64,000 nt of DNA from Dioscorea cayenensis subsp. rotundata (Eukaryota; Streptophyta; Magnoliopsida; Dioscoreales; Dioscoreaceae), in contig NC_052475.1 in NCBI RefSeq assembly GCF_009730915.1, forward strand, positions 32,363,016 to 32,427,015, given 5' to 3'. Every line of letters starts with the position of its first letter. The stretch's first letter is position 1. Of this stretch, positions 47,156 to 58,359 are shown in pieces. Below the pieces are notes generated by a model. The model searched no databases and was not told the DNA's origin. It worked only from the letters and a program-made list of their open reading frames with translations. A program made the position numbers and the translations under genes.

Positions 47156-48057
47156 AAAACATGAGTTCACATGAATAACATCAATTATCTACTTTTTACT
47201 ACTACAATTCTATTAGTATTTGGTGGTGGTGGTGGTGGTGGTGATAGTCATGGTCATACTAATTAGTAGACTAGATTGTGTTTGGTGATCAGGTTGGGTT
47301 CTCAGCCATACAGTACAATCCCACTATTTGATAGAGGAGGAGGAATTGAAGGGAGGAAGGGGCTACGACCACAACCACAAGTAGTAGAAAGGGAAGAGAA
47401 TCCGGCCTGCTAATCGGCAGCTGTCTTTGTCCAACCATTATGCCTTGTTATTATGGTATGGTGCTTCTCTCTGCATCATTTCAGGTTTAGAGAATAACAT
47501 ATTGCCCCATATATATATATATATATATATTATTCGACAGCCCAAGAGGGCATGTATATTTCACAAAGTATTTGATCCGTTGACAAAAGTAGAATGGACT
47601 CAGTGAGAGTGAGGCACGTACGTTCAATTTAATGTCTTTCTCCGTCTATGAAATAAATATATATTCACCTTCTGATTTAATGTAAAATATCTTAGGATTA
47701 CACGTCTACATATATATACATCAAAATATGTAATCTAGTTATGTTTATGTAAGATGGTTGTTTCTAATAAGTTGTTGACATATATATAAATTAATTAAAT
47801 AGCAACTTGTATATATTTGGCTCCGTTGTCTAGTAAACTCTATGGCTGCTTATACATATAATTAAGATTACTTTTGAATCATTGAAACATAGTATAATAA
47901 CAGTAATAATTAATAAATGTTTGTTTATTTATTTGTTTTTATTTAAGTATGGATTTGAAGAGCAACCAAAGGGCTCATAGCACAAGGGTAGTTGATTCAT
48001 CATAAAAATTAAAGATAAAATATTCAAAGATTTTGAGTTTAAGATTATATTGAAATC

Positions 48058-48430
48058 CCAACGATCATTTGGTCTATTGGCATCGGGTCCCTTACGTAGG
48101 GATGTTCGCTTTCGAATATCGAGCGTGGCTCCCCGAGTTCGATCCCCATCTCGCGTAAGGTGAGGGCACGGTTCAGCGGTGAGTGCTAGGTAAAAATCGA
48201 ATCTGGTTTTCAACCAACCAGAACAGGAAAAGTTTTTTTGTTTGTCCAATACTTTTTATGAATCTAAAGAAAGGAACCTGGGTTCCGACGCTTATCGCCT
48301 TTCTCAAAAAAGAAGAAGAAGAAAGGAACCTAGGTTACGACGCTTACCGCCTTTCTCAAAAAAAAAAGAAGAAGAAGAAGAAAGAAACCTAGGTTACGAC
48401 GCTTATCGCCTTTCTCAAAAAAATGAAGAA
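48058..48430 (+). mobile_element. tRNA-derived SINE, family A copy 1, with triplicated tail
   Basis: An RNA polymerase III promoter is visible: A-box-like TGGTCTATTGG (48070-48080) and perfect B-box GTTCGATCC (48137-48145). The body contains GCGTAAGGTGAGGGCAC and ends GGTTCCGACGCTTATCGCCTTTCTCAAAAAA. It aligns in order with a second copy at 56185-56368 (shared ATCGG-TCCCTTAC, GCG-AAGGTGAG, TTCCG-TTAT-CTTTCT, then A-run). The tail module is repeated three times in tandem here. Target duplications are not clear. Confidence 0.72.
48268..48430 (+). repeat. Three tandem copies of the SINE 3' tail module
   Basis: Units start near 48268, 48321 and 48380. Each reads GGAACCT-GGTT-CGACGCTTA, then CGCCTTTCTC, an A-run and a (GAA)n tract. 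Units 2 and 3 share the variant TAGGTTACGACG. Period is about 50-60 bp. Confidence 0.85.
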
Positions 48431-48972
48431 GAAGTAGATTAGTACGGTTTGCCGGATATTAGTGTTGACTCACAATGAAAACTCTTTTTCTTTGATTAAG
48501 AGTGCGTGAGATGGATGATCAATTCACATCCAGTGCATATGTCTCTTAACATGTAATTTATTCATATTTTATAAGATAAAAAATAATAAAAAAATAAATT
48601 AGAGGAGCAGCATGAGCATAAACAGGCATTGATTGGTGTAGGTGATTCTGAATAACTTTTAATGGCAATTGGCAAAAGCGATGGAGAAGTTATTGTCCTT
48701 TCTTATGTAGTGTGTGCATGGTGGAAATGAATACGAATATGGGATGGGACAAGAGATCAAGAGAGCGAGTGAGAGAGAGAGAGAGTGAGTTAGAGAGTTC
48801 TCTGGAACGTCTCCATTTATATCCACTTGTGCTCCATCTTAATTATCAACAGCTATGTCCCTGCTAAATGCTAATTAATTAAGATTAATGTTGACAAAAT
48901 ATTAAATCCATCGCAGGTACTACTTGCAATCAATCTAATTGATCAATCCAATCATACCAATGAAGGTGGAGA

Positions 48973-49132
48973 TTAGCCACATTTTGGAGTCGTTAGCCAT
49001 CCAATCCCATTTGTTGTTATTATTATTAAGAAAAATTATGTTGACACAATTAGCCAGTATTTGGAGTCATTAGCCATCCAATCCAATCCCTTTTGTTGTT
49101 ATTATTATTGAGAAAAATTATATATGTTCACA
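48973..49132 (+). repeat. Imperfect tandem duplication, unit about 76-83 bp
   Basis: 48973-49048 and 49050-49132 share TTGGAGTC-TTAGCCATCC, TTTGTTGTTATTATTATT and GAGAAAAATTAT-type blocks with a few substitutions and small indels. Non-coding. Confidence 0.8.
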
Positions 49133-50637
49133 TTTCTGATTCCTTAAAATATTTTCATTATTTATCCTGATATAGATCAGCCATGAAAAGCTATATTGTA
49201 TTAATCAGATCCAACGGGCAACGGGAATGGTCCGGATGACAGGGACGAGTGAAAGTGGTGGGTCCGATGAGATGAGGAGAACAATCATAATGGGGTTCGC
49301 TTCGCCAATTGACCCAAATTCCGGGGCGGATTTGTGAGTGCGGGTACGGATGATTACCCAAATCCAACCCGAACCATTAACTCCATCATACATGCAGCAA
49401 GCTAGCTACTTAGTTACTAGTATACAACACACACCTACGGACCTACCAATATGATACTATATGATCCTAAACAACACAATATCTTCGATCTCTCCTCTTG
49501 CACATGCATTCATGTGATATAATTTCACAATAAAAATATCAAAATGATTTCATAAAGCCCGTTACTCGCATCAATTAATACATAAACTATTCATATTTTA
49601 CTTGATATGTTTTTAAATTAAAAAACACACACATAAATTCAGAAGCCAACTATGGTCACTACATTTGTATTGCAAATTTATAAACAAATCAATAATGAAC
49701 ATGCATGTTTCTTGAAGAAATTATTCAACAGAATATGTCACCGTAGCTGAAAGTGCTTCAACATCTCTCCAAAAGTAATTAAAGTACCAAAATGTTTACA
49801 ACCAACACCAAATGGATTTGAAAATAATTAAACTCAAGAGGACATGAAGATCACAGTGAAGTTTCATAGGTTCCCAGGGAATCTAGGAGAGTATAAATTA
49901 GGAAAAAGGAAATCAGACTATCAGAAACTTTCCCCCAGCCCAACCATGCTGCACATTTAAAATCAGTTGGGCAATTCTTTAATGATTGATTACTAGGTTT
50001 CAACACACGTTGCTTTAAAAACATAAGGTATGAGTGTTCCTGAATCCTGACGTAATGTTGTAGCTCATATTACAAGTCACTAGAGATTCACATAGAAGGT
50101 ATGCAAGCATGCAACTGCCAAAGGAAGGTTTGTGATGGTATGTATGATCAGCAAATGCTATTTGCTTGTCATTTGAACCATGTAGCAAAATAATAGATGT
50201 CAGCTTGACATGAATGAATAGGATCTTACTCTGAACTTTGGATTTTGGAAGTCCCACTATCAATAACAATCGATTGCACCACCTCCATCTGCTTTGCAGT
50301 TGACGCAAAGGGGGCCAGCAAAAAAAAAAAAACCAGCCTAGTTTACATTTACATGACACAGTGAAACATTGAGCTGTATGCCTGCCTTATGTACATGCCA
50401 GCAAGAACTGCAAAAGATAACAGAACACAAAACAATATTGAATATGTACTATATGAAAGCGTGATATGAACAGAGCCCATATGGTATTTAACATCCTTCC
50501 CACCCCACATAATCTAATTAAGCTCTTTAACCAAATATAGGTGAGCTTCTCTTCATGTCTTTCTTGGGAGGAGCTGAGGACACTACTTACAAGGAGAGAG
50601 GTGAGCTATCTCAATCCAGTAAATAATTCAAAATTGA

Positions 50638-53600
50638 CTAGAGGTAGGAAAGAATATTATTGTGAAGAGGATCTGATATGTGGTCAAGAAGGTTTTGTAT
50701 AGGACCTTTCCCAGTCAGAGCGGCTTGAAGATAAAAGCCTAACCAAGCAACCATTGCCAAACGACCATTTTTTATCTCTTTTACCTTCAAATCTTCAAAA
50801 CTAACCGGGTCTTTAGAAAGCCCCAGAGGATCAAAAAGAAAACCTCCTGGATAATTTATGTCTCCAGGTAGATAAATACCCAATGGTTCTAATGCCTCTA
50901 TTCCGCAGTATCTAGCATACTCAGGCCCAACCTGGAAAAATGTTCATATTTACAAATGAGATCATGTGCATATTATGCTGCTCAGGAAATTGTTTAGTAA
51001 TCGCATAAAAGTTCACACTAGATGAATTTAAGAATACAAAACAAAGATTTCCGTTTTGAAAAGAAACAATGAACTCGGCAGAATGTCAGCAATAATTGAA
51101 ACATCTCTTAAAAACAGAGCATATGACAAAGAGAAATTTCAGGAAGGGCTCAACAACCACAGAAAAATTTGAAGGGCACCAATAAATGGTTCTTAGAAAC
51201 ATGGCCTGTCTTCCTTTAACATACCCTCCATCTTAGGCATCTAAGCATACGATACATAAATGGCAAAAATTTTCTGTTATCAGCTCAATGGAAAGGAAAC
51301 TAATCTCAGGTATTTGATAAAGTCTAGATCTAGCATGCCAAAAGTGACATGAGTTCAGTTTTCATGCGGAAAAAGTAGGTGATGTACATCCATGGAAAAC
51401 CAAGCCAAGTGATCATATTCTACAAATAAGTGGCAAAGGAAATAAGGTACACAAAGAAAAATTTAAAAAACAAAAAGAAAGTAAGTGTGGCAGCGAAAGA
51501 ACCCAGAAGATTGTGTGATTAAATTATTTCAATAGGCCAAATCCAACCTCAGCAAATACATCTCGACAGTGAAAGTAGTTAATTACCATTAGAAGAACTT
51601 GGCATATAGCTATAACAATTATTCCTTGACTTCCAGCTATATGAAATCCTGGAATTCCAAGATAATCAAGGGTATCACCCTGCAAAAGGAAGAAGTAGGG
51701 AACCTTAGAAACATATATATGGATAATAGTAGCAGGAAAACAAAAATTAATCCATCTGCAGAGTACAGCAAAACTCAGAACATTTATCAGCTTGCAACAT
51801 GTAGATCCATAATTAACTCACAAAACACAAGGGAAGCAATTAGGTACAATTAGGTATAGCCATATGAACATGCTTCATATGAAAATTGCTAAAAATCTAC
51901 TTGCACTGACAGGAAATGGGTGCAAAAGAACAGCCACCTGTACAAGATGATTGTCATAGAAAAACTGCCACATTTTACCAATTCACAAAATCTATTTAAC
52001 AATGTGACATCCTATGTTGTTGTTACCAACAGATCCATTTCAATACATACTAATTATTTACCTGAAGCTTTGCATACCCCACTTTCCACCACACAGGCTC
52101 CACAAAATGCACAAGCCCTTGCATGTCTAACAATTCAGGAATCACAACACCAAGAGCTGCTAGCATGGCCCAACGAGCATGCAGTATCTCAAAGCTGTGG
52201 AAGAGTTGAAAGGAGCTGATGAAGTTAAACTAGTATATGCTGCTCTAAGAGAAAACCTTAACCATATGACGCAGATATGACCATAATAAGCTTTCGTTTA
52301 GCAAGTCTTTTTACTGCTAAAATTCTTTGACAGGGATTTAAATTCATAAACAAATTTTTGCATATTAAGAAAATAAGTCTCCGATCCCATTGACAGTGAT
52401 GCTAATAGTCTGTCATTGAAATCCTGCTAACTATGCTTCCATCCTTAATTTCATATGAGCGTAATGAGCAAGAAAAGGAAGCTCAATTTGGTTGATTTTA
52501 GCAAAGAAGGTATTAACTAAACCTAATTGGAAGATTATTGATTCCAGTGTGAATCTTTTGCTCCACCCCAACAAATGAGAGATTAGTAGCTTAAAAAATA
52601 GAAAGTAAACTGCATACTTAAAATATTTCTGGAAACTAGCAGAATCTCTTCCGAGGCCAGCAATATCAAAGCCATAATCACCGGGATATTCTCCTGTAAG
52701 ATAAGAAGGGTACTCAAAGGGTATTGGACCAAGCCAGCGAGGACGCTCTGCTCCATACCAAAAACTGCAGCAACAAAACAACTCAATTAATAATTCTCTG
52801 AAGCCAGAATTATCTTTTCTTAATATAATTTGAAGCACATTTGTTATAAATGACATATACATATTCTTCATTATTGTGTGAGATAGCTATTGTGGGTTAG
52901 AATAAACTCCAAGTAGTAAGTAAATGCAGCCACGAAACTTTTTTGTATCTTCCCATTTTTATGAGCTTATAAACACTACTGCGTAATCCTTCAAATAACG
53001 GCACTAATGTTGAATTGCATTGGATATAAGAAGCCATCCCCTAGTATGAACTAACAACATCTTAACTAATTTTTGGTCTTCTACAGCAATCCTTTTTTAT
53101 TTCTTATATAGTCAAATGCAGAAGACAACTTGTTAAACCTAAGATTTTGTTGTTATGTTGAGCTCATCTGATATTAATGATGCAAAGCATTGTTAGAAAT
53201 GCAGTGCCCTGTAATTAGATCAAGCAATGTAGTTTAGGGGAGTAGTAAAGCAATTTCTCTAGCCTTTGTTCTACAAATGCACAAACTGTGACGAGTAAAG
53301 AAAAATTGTCAAGATTCTTTTAATCTTTCCAGAGACATGTGTCACACCCTACATTTTTCTCCACCAATATGTATGGAACCTTGAACGAAATAACAAGCCC
53401 GTGACACATGTCTGCATAGATAGAAATAGTTATAGTTATGGTTTATACTAACCTGATAAAGCACGGCTATAGCTAATTTTTCTCAGCACTCTGGCAGCTA
53501 GTTCAGAAATTGTATTAAATAACAAATTCCAATGGAATTAATTATTATGACGCCAGTTGATGTTTTTTTTTTAAAACTGTATATATACTCAAACTCAAAA

Positions 53601-54100
53601 TTCAGAAGCAGATTTCCTTTTCAGTTTGATTATTCGGAATATCAAAGAAGAACAACACTGACTCAGCAGTGAGAATTTGAGCACAGTTAACCTATCCTCT
53701 CTTGCCCGCTGAGCCTGTGCTCTGAACCTAGAGGATCCGTCCACAGCCTCCCTCTTGGTTTCCTCCAGCCTCTTACGGAGCTTCTCCCCAAGAGAGCTAT
53801 TGGCGATGGCTTTCACCGCCGTGAAAGGGATCGCGGAGAAGACGAGAACTCCAGTCAACTGAAGAGAAGGAACACAAATACAACAGAATAGACGTAGACA
53901 TAGACATAGACATAGACATAGACATCCATAGATAAGATGATGAACAGGAAAATTTATAAGCGTGGAGATAGATAGAGCAGAACCTCTTGCCAAGAGGCCT
54001 TGAAGACGGGCCTGGAGGCCTTGTGGCGAAGGGCATGGCAGGAGCAATGGCGAGAAAGAGAAGGGTGTGACGACACTGATTGCGTAAGCAGTGGAGCCAT
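50638..54100 (-). CDS. LHCB7: Chlorophyll a/b-binding protein LHCB7
   Basis: LHCB7 is a rare, low-abundance member of the photosystem antenna family, imported into the chloroplast and inserted in the thylakoid. Exons: 54100-53984, 53858-53692, 52764-52618, 52194-52062, 51679-51587, 50931-50638, joining in phase to 316 aa (Arabidopsis LHCB7 about 327). A Ser/His/Arg-rich transit peptide (about 1-35) is followed by the LHCB7-specific N-terminal span [20 protein letters not shown]. Next come [18 protein letters not shown] and the first chlorophyll-binding helix [19 protein letters not shown], the middle helix in exon 5, and the third helix [26 protein letters not shown]. Both pigment-binding ExxxxR-type motifs are intact. 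A GATAAG I-box-like site lies just upstream of the ATG (minus strand, near 54127). A (CATAGA)n repeat sits in intron 1. Confidence 0.94.
53892..53925 (+). repeat. (CATAGA)n hexanucleotide repeat in LHCB7 intron 1
   Basis: About five units of ACATAG in the 125-bp first intron (53859-53983). Confidence 0.88.
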
Positions 54101-54649
54101 GGATGGAGCTGGACGCTGCTCTTATCGTCGGGTCGCTCGTTGTGTTACTGTCTGTAGTTTGTAGTCTGTACTGAGAAATAAAGTTATAGAGACATAATCA
54201 TGGTGACACATATCAAGAAAACAAAGCCATGGATGGATGAGAATATAAATCACAATATAACTCACATTGCATTAAAGTTGCCACATTGATTTTACAATCA
54301 CTATATAGCCAGTGAGAGTCACCAAAAAAATAATTAATAAATAGTGCAAAATCGAATAGTTTTTTTTTTTTAAAACATAATACTGTATAAATACATTATA
54401 AAGATACTATATCAATACTGTTTATTTATTATTGACATGATCCTTTATAAGAGGAGTCAAAATATTTACATTGTGGAATTATGGTCATTGTGATATCATC
54501 CAAGGCGCACGTACTAAATCCTAATTGCCCCATATATTATTCCGCCTTATATGATAAATCTCTAAGAGGTCATTAAATCATTGGTGCACTATCATACTTA
54601 TATATATCTCTTTGACAATCTCTTATAGATCGACGCTTATCTGAAAAGA

Positions 54650-55436
54650 TCGGAAGAGGTCTCTACGACACTCACAATGTCACACAATCAAGACAACCAA
54701 CCAATTAAACAATCCAATCAACCCAAAATTGCCACTCAGCCAAATTACCAAGTAGAATCAACAATATTGCAGTATAAAAACAACAATAACGAGCGAAAAT
54801 AAATCACAAATAGCACACACAATTTATACGTGGAAAACCCCTTCGATGTGAAGGATAAAAACCACGGGACCGTTCAAGGAGTCCACCCTTTACTTCTCTT
54901 ATTGATAAATTGAGGGCAAAATAACCCCAAAACAGTCAATAAAGGATTCACAACCCACCAACAAACTCCAAGAACAATAAGAGATGAAGATAGAGCAAAA
55001 AAGGTGTAGAAATCACCCAAAAACTACAGTGTCTATTAAAGTAGCGTATTTGACTAAATCGGAGCACCTCTGGACAATCCGACCTTTCAAAATGAAGCCC
55101 TTGATGTCAGGAACAATCTGGCCAAGTTTGAGCAGAATCGACCACGGGAGCACATCCGATCGTAGAGTTGATAAAAAACTATGCACATAAAACTGAGAAT
55201 AACAAACCCTTCTTAAGCTCTCCTTTTTTTCTTTGATTGTTGTAACCTCCCTAATGTTGTACAGCCAAAGGAAAAAAAAATACCATCTCCCCAAAAAGTT
55301 TCTCTTGGAAGCCCAAATATCAATGCCAAGTGGACCCAAGAAATATGACATAACGAGTCCAACATAAATGCCCAACATAAACAACAAAAGCAATATGAAA
55401 TATTACAAATATGGGGTGGACTCATAACATTATCAT
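54650..55436 (-). mobile_element. LTR-like retrotransposon remnant upstream of LHCB7
   Basis: On the minus strand a purine tract AAGGGGA is followed by TGATAATGTTATGAGTCC, the PPT-LTR junction pattern of copia elements. The region ends with a block around CCGTGGTTTTTATCCTTC, CGAAGGGGTTTTCCACGTATAAA, a motif widespread in plant copia LTRs. I see no second LTR or pol frame in the window, so it is a solo or truncated LTR. It begins about 550 bp upstream of the LHCB7 ATG. The left boundary is uncertain. Confidence 0.5.
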
Positions 55437-56184
55437 CCCCTTAAAACAAAAAAAAAGTTGCCACATTTATTTTTTAAAAAAAAACTAATATATATATATA
55501 ATTACACACATAAATGTTTACCGGGTCAAGAATATCTCAGCCCACAAGGTTGTTTTTATAAATAAATAAAAAATTATCATAGAAGTAACATTATACCGAT
55601 TTAAACTCACACCAAAAATTTCGATAATATATTAACAGTGGTAGCTCAAAGACAAACAAAGACTTCATTAGCATGTAATTAAATGAGAATTTTTTATTTC
55701 TTTATTTTTTTTATATTAGGAGATAAACACCCCCATTTAAGTTTTAAATTTTAAGTCAAAGACAAATACAAATATAGGATGCACTCGTAAGCTTAATAAC
55801 ACTTTACCCTTATTTTACGTATGTTTCAATGTCAAGACCCCTCAAAATTAAAATAGTACAATCAAAATCAAAATATAATTAATCTAAGTTGTTCAATATT
55901 TTTGATTCTGTATTGACAAATAAAATATATAAAAAATGATCATAGTACTATGTCGTAATAGAGTCATTAGTTAAGATATGAAAAAAAATATATTGAAAAA
56001 CTAATAATTATGATGCACCTCAACACTCATATAATGTTTGAAATTTTAGTTATATATACTTGTTTCTACTAAAATTAAAACATTACTTTGGCAATAACAA
56101 ATTTATGTAATATATAAAATATTTTTTTCATAAAGGTGGCCAAACAACTCTCATAAACTAATGTTGTGAGAGAAAATTAATTGA

Positions 56185-56368
56185 CCAACGGCCTTTGGGT
56201 CAATTGGTATCGGATCCCTTACATAAGACGTTCATTTTGGGGAGGGTCCAGAATTGAATCTCATGTTTTGCGCAAGGTGAGAACACATGGGTCGGTGTTG
56301 AGCTTTGCTCCCCATACGTGCACGTCCTTAGGTTCCGGTGTTTATTGTCTTTCTAAAAAAAAAAAATT
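56185..56368 (+). mobile_element. tRNA-derived SINE, family A copy 2
   Basis: It shares with 48058-48430 the head (GGTCAATTGGTATCGGATCCCTTAC), the mid block (TGCGCAAGGTGAGAACAC) and the 3' end (GGTTCCGGTGTTTATTGTCTTTCT) followed by an A12 run. The B-box has decayed to GAATTGAATC. About 185 bp with a single tail module. Confidence 0.65.
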
Positions 56369-56699
56369 GTGAAAGGGAGTTACTCAACTTTTTATTTGGT
56401 AAGAAACCATCTTTCTAATGTAAAGATCATAAAAATATTCTCAATAATATTATATTAACTTTAGACTCATCAAATTTGTTTAAATATTGAAATATATTCC
56501 AAAGTATCAAAACTCATAGCTTATACGATAAAACCATCTCTGATGAGCAACGTTTAGGCAAGATGTCATTACATTAACAAATCATGGATATTTATGGCCA
56601 AATATAAGAAATATATCTAAGGTGAACTGCTTAGATCTATCAAAAAGAATGTTCTATGGTTACATCCAATGATATACTGAGTTGATGGATGCAATAAAA

Positions 56700-56996
56700 T
56701 GTTGAGTTGTGTGAGCCTGATTATATTAAACACCTCTTGTGTTATTTGAAAATTTGTGAGGGGGTATTTTAGAAATTTCCATTGTAATAAGGTTTTTTTT
56801 CTGTTTCCCCCCTCTTATATATATATATATATATATATATTCATCCTTGTAAAAAGTTATTTTTTTTTAGGGAGAAGAAAATATCGAAATCGTACCGGCC
56901 AGTGGGACGTAACCCTAGTTTTGGGTGAACCACGTAAATCTCTGTGTTTTTTTTTTGTTATCTTCTATTCTTGCCTTTGTTTCTTAGTTCCTAACA
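56700..56996 (+). repeat. 5' LTR of the copia element
   Basis: 297 bp, TGTTGAG...CTAACA. It contains a (TA)n tract near 56817-56840. Confidence 0.94.
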
Positions 56997-56998
56997 AC

Positions 56999-57010
56999 TG
57001 GTATCAGAGC
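56999..57010 (+). other. Primer-binding site of the copia element
   Basis: TGGTATCAGAGC is complementary to the 3' end of plant initiator tRNA-Met. It starts three bases after the 5' LTR. Confidence 0.93.
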
Positions 57011-57039
57011 AAGGTTTTTTTGTTTTTTGAGTGGGAGCA

Positions 57040-58354
57040 ATGGCAGAGGAAGCAGGAAAGGCATCTGGTGTAGAAAAGTTTGATGGCACAGACTTCGCGT
57101 ATTGGAGGACGCAGATTGAAGATTATCTGCATGTAAAGAAATTACATCTACCTCTTTTGGGGATAAAACCATGAGGCGATGAAGGGTCGAGGATTGGGTT
57201 CTTCTCGACGCATGTGCATCGGGAGTTATCGATTAACTCGTCAAGATCTCGCTGCACATAATGTTGTGAAGGAGAAGACCACAGCAGATATGATGAAGGC
57301 GTTGTCTGGTATGTATGAAAAGCCGTCGGCAAATAACAAGGTGTATCTGATGAAGAAATTGTTCAATTTGAAGATGGCAGAGAACGCATCAATAGCACAA
57401 CACCTGAATGACCTCAACACTATCACAAATCAATTGTCGTCTGTAGAAATTGATTTTGATGATGAGGTTCGTGCTCTGATCATTCTGGCTTCTTTGCCGA
57501 ACAGTTGGGAAGCAATGAGGATGACAGTAAGCAATTCTATGGGAAAGGAAAAACTCAAGTACAATGATATACGAGATCTAGTTTTGGCTGAGGAGATTCG
57601 CAAAAGAGATGCAAGTGAAACTTCAGGATCTGGCTCTGCCCTAAATCTTGAGACAAGAGGTAGAAATATTAACAAAAGCTCAAATCGGGGTAGATCAAAA
57701 TCCAGAAATTTCAATCAAAACAGAAGTAAATCTAGATCAGGCCGTCCTGTACAATGTTGGAATTGTGGAAAAATAGGTCATTTCAGGAACCAATGCAAAA
57801 GCCCTAAAAAGAAGAATGAACATGATTCTGCGAATGCTGTAACAGAAGAGATACATGATGCATTACTTCTTTCAATAGATAGCCCACTTGATGATTGGGT
57901 TTTAGACTCAGGAGCTTCATTTCATACCACCCAACACCGAGATATCCTACAAAATTACACTGCAGGTGATTTTGGGAAGGTATATTTGGCTGATGGTTCA
58001 GCCTTGAATGTTGTAGGTGTGGGAGAAGTCAGGATATCATCACTCGATGGATCTATCTGGTCATTGGAGAAGGTTCGGCATATTGCAGACTTGAGGAGGA
58101 ATCTGATTTCTGTTGGACAGCTTGATGATGAAGGACATGCAATCCTTTTTGCTGGTGGTACCTGGAAGGTTACAAAGGGAGCCAGAGTATTGGCTCATGG
58201 AAAAAAGACTGGCACTCTATATATGACCTCATGTCCAAAAGATACAGTTGCAGTTACTGAAGCAAGTATTGATGCAAACCTATGGCATTGCAGGCTTGGT
58301 CACATGAGTGAGAAAGGATTGAAGATGTTGATGTCAAGAGGAAAGCTACCGTAA
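57040..58354 (+). pseudogene. Broken copia gag and protease
   Basis: The original ATG is probably at 57040 (MAEEAGKASGVEKFDGTDFA). That frame stops near 57174 and coding continues from 57179 in another frame. The latter carries the UBN2-type gag (FNLKMAENASIAQHL), a CCHC zinc knuckle CWNCGKIGHFRNQC, the protease motif WVLDSGASFH and the pre-integrase domain LWHCRLGHMSEKGL. It ends at a stop near 58354. Confidence 0.9.
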
Positions 58355-58359
58355 ATAAA

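Larger units (their letters stand above)
44557..50637. other. Intergenic spacer, SPL gene to LHCB7 gene
   Basis: No gene is supported in 6 kb. The first part is the SPL promoter region: (AAT)n near 44907-44930, (GAA)n near 45046-45066, (TTTC)n near 45255-45276 and (TA)n near 45293-45315. Later parts hold a G-box pair, a TTCAAGT tandem repeat, an LTR-like repeat, a (TGG)n tract near 47221-47242, a SINE, a 76-83 bp tandem duplication and (TA)n near 47510-47530. The last few hundred bases before 50637 likely include the LHCB7 3' UTR. Confidence 0.55.

Noticed and set aside
49200..49395. G/C-richer block with a 62-codon minus-strand frame
   Set aside because: No motif, no splice context and no repeat partner in the window. 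Left as unexplained spacer.
55013..55393. Minus-strand open frame of 126 codons upstream of LHCB7
   Set aside because: It lies wholly within the LTR-like remnant and has no protein-family motif.
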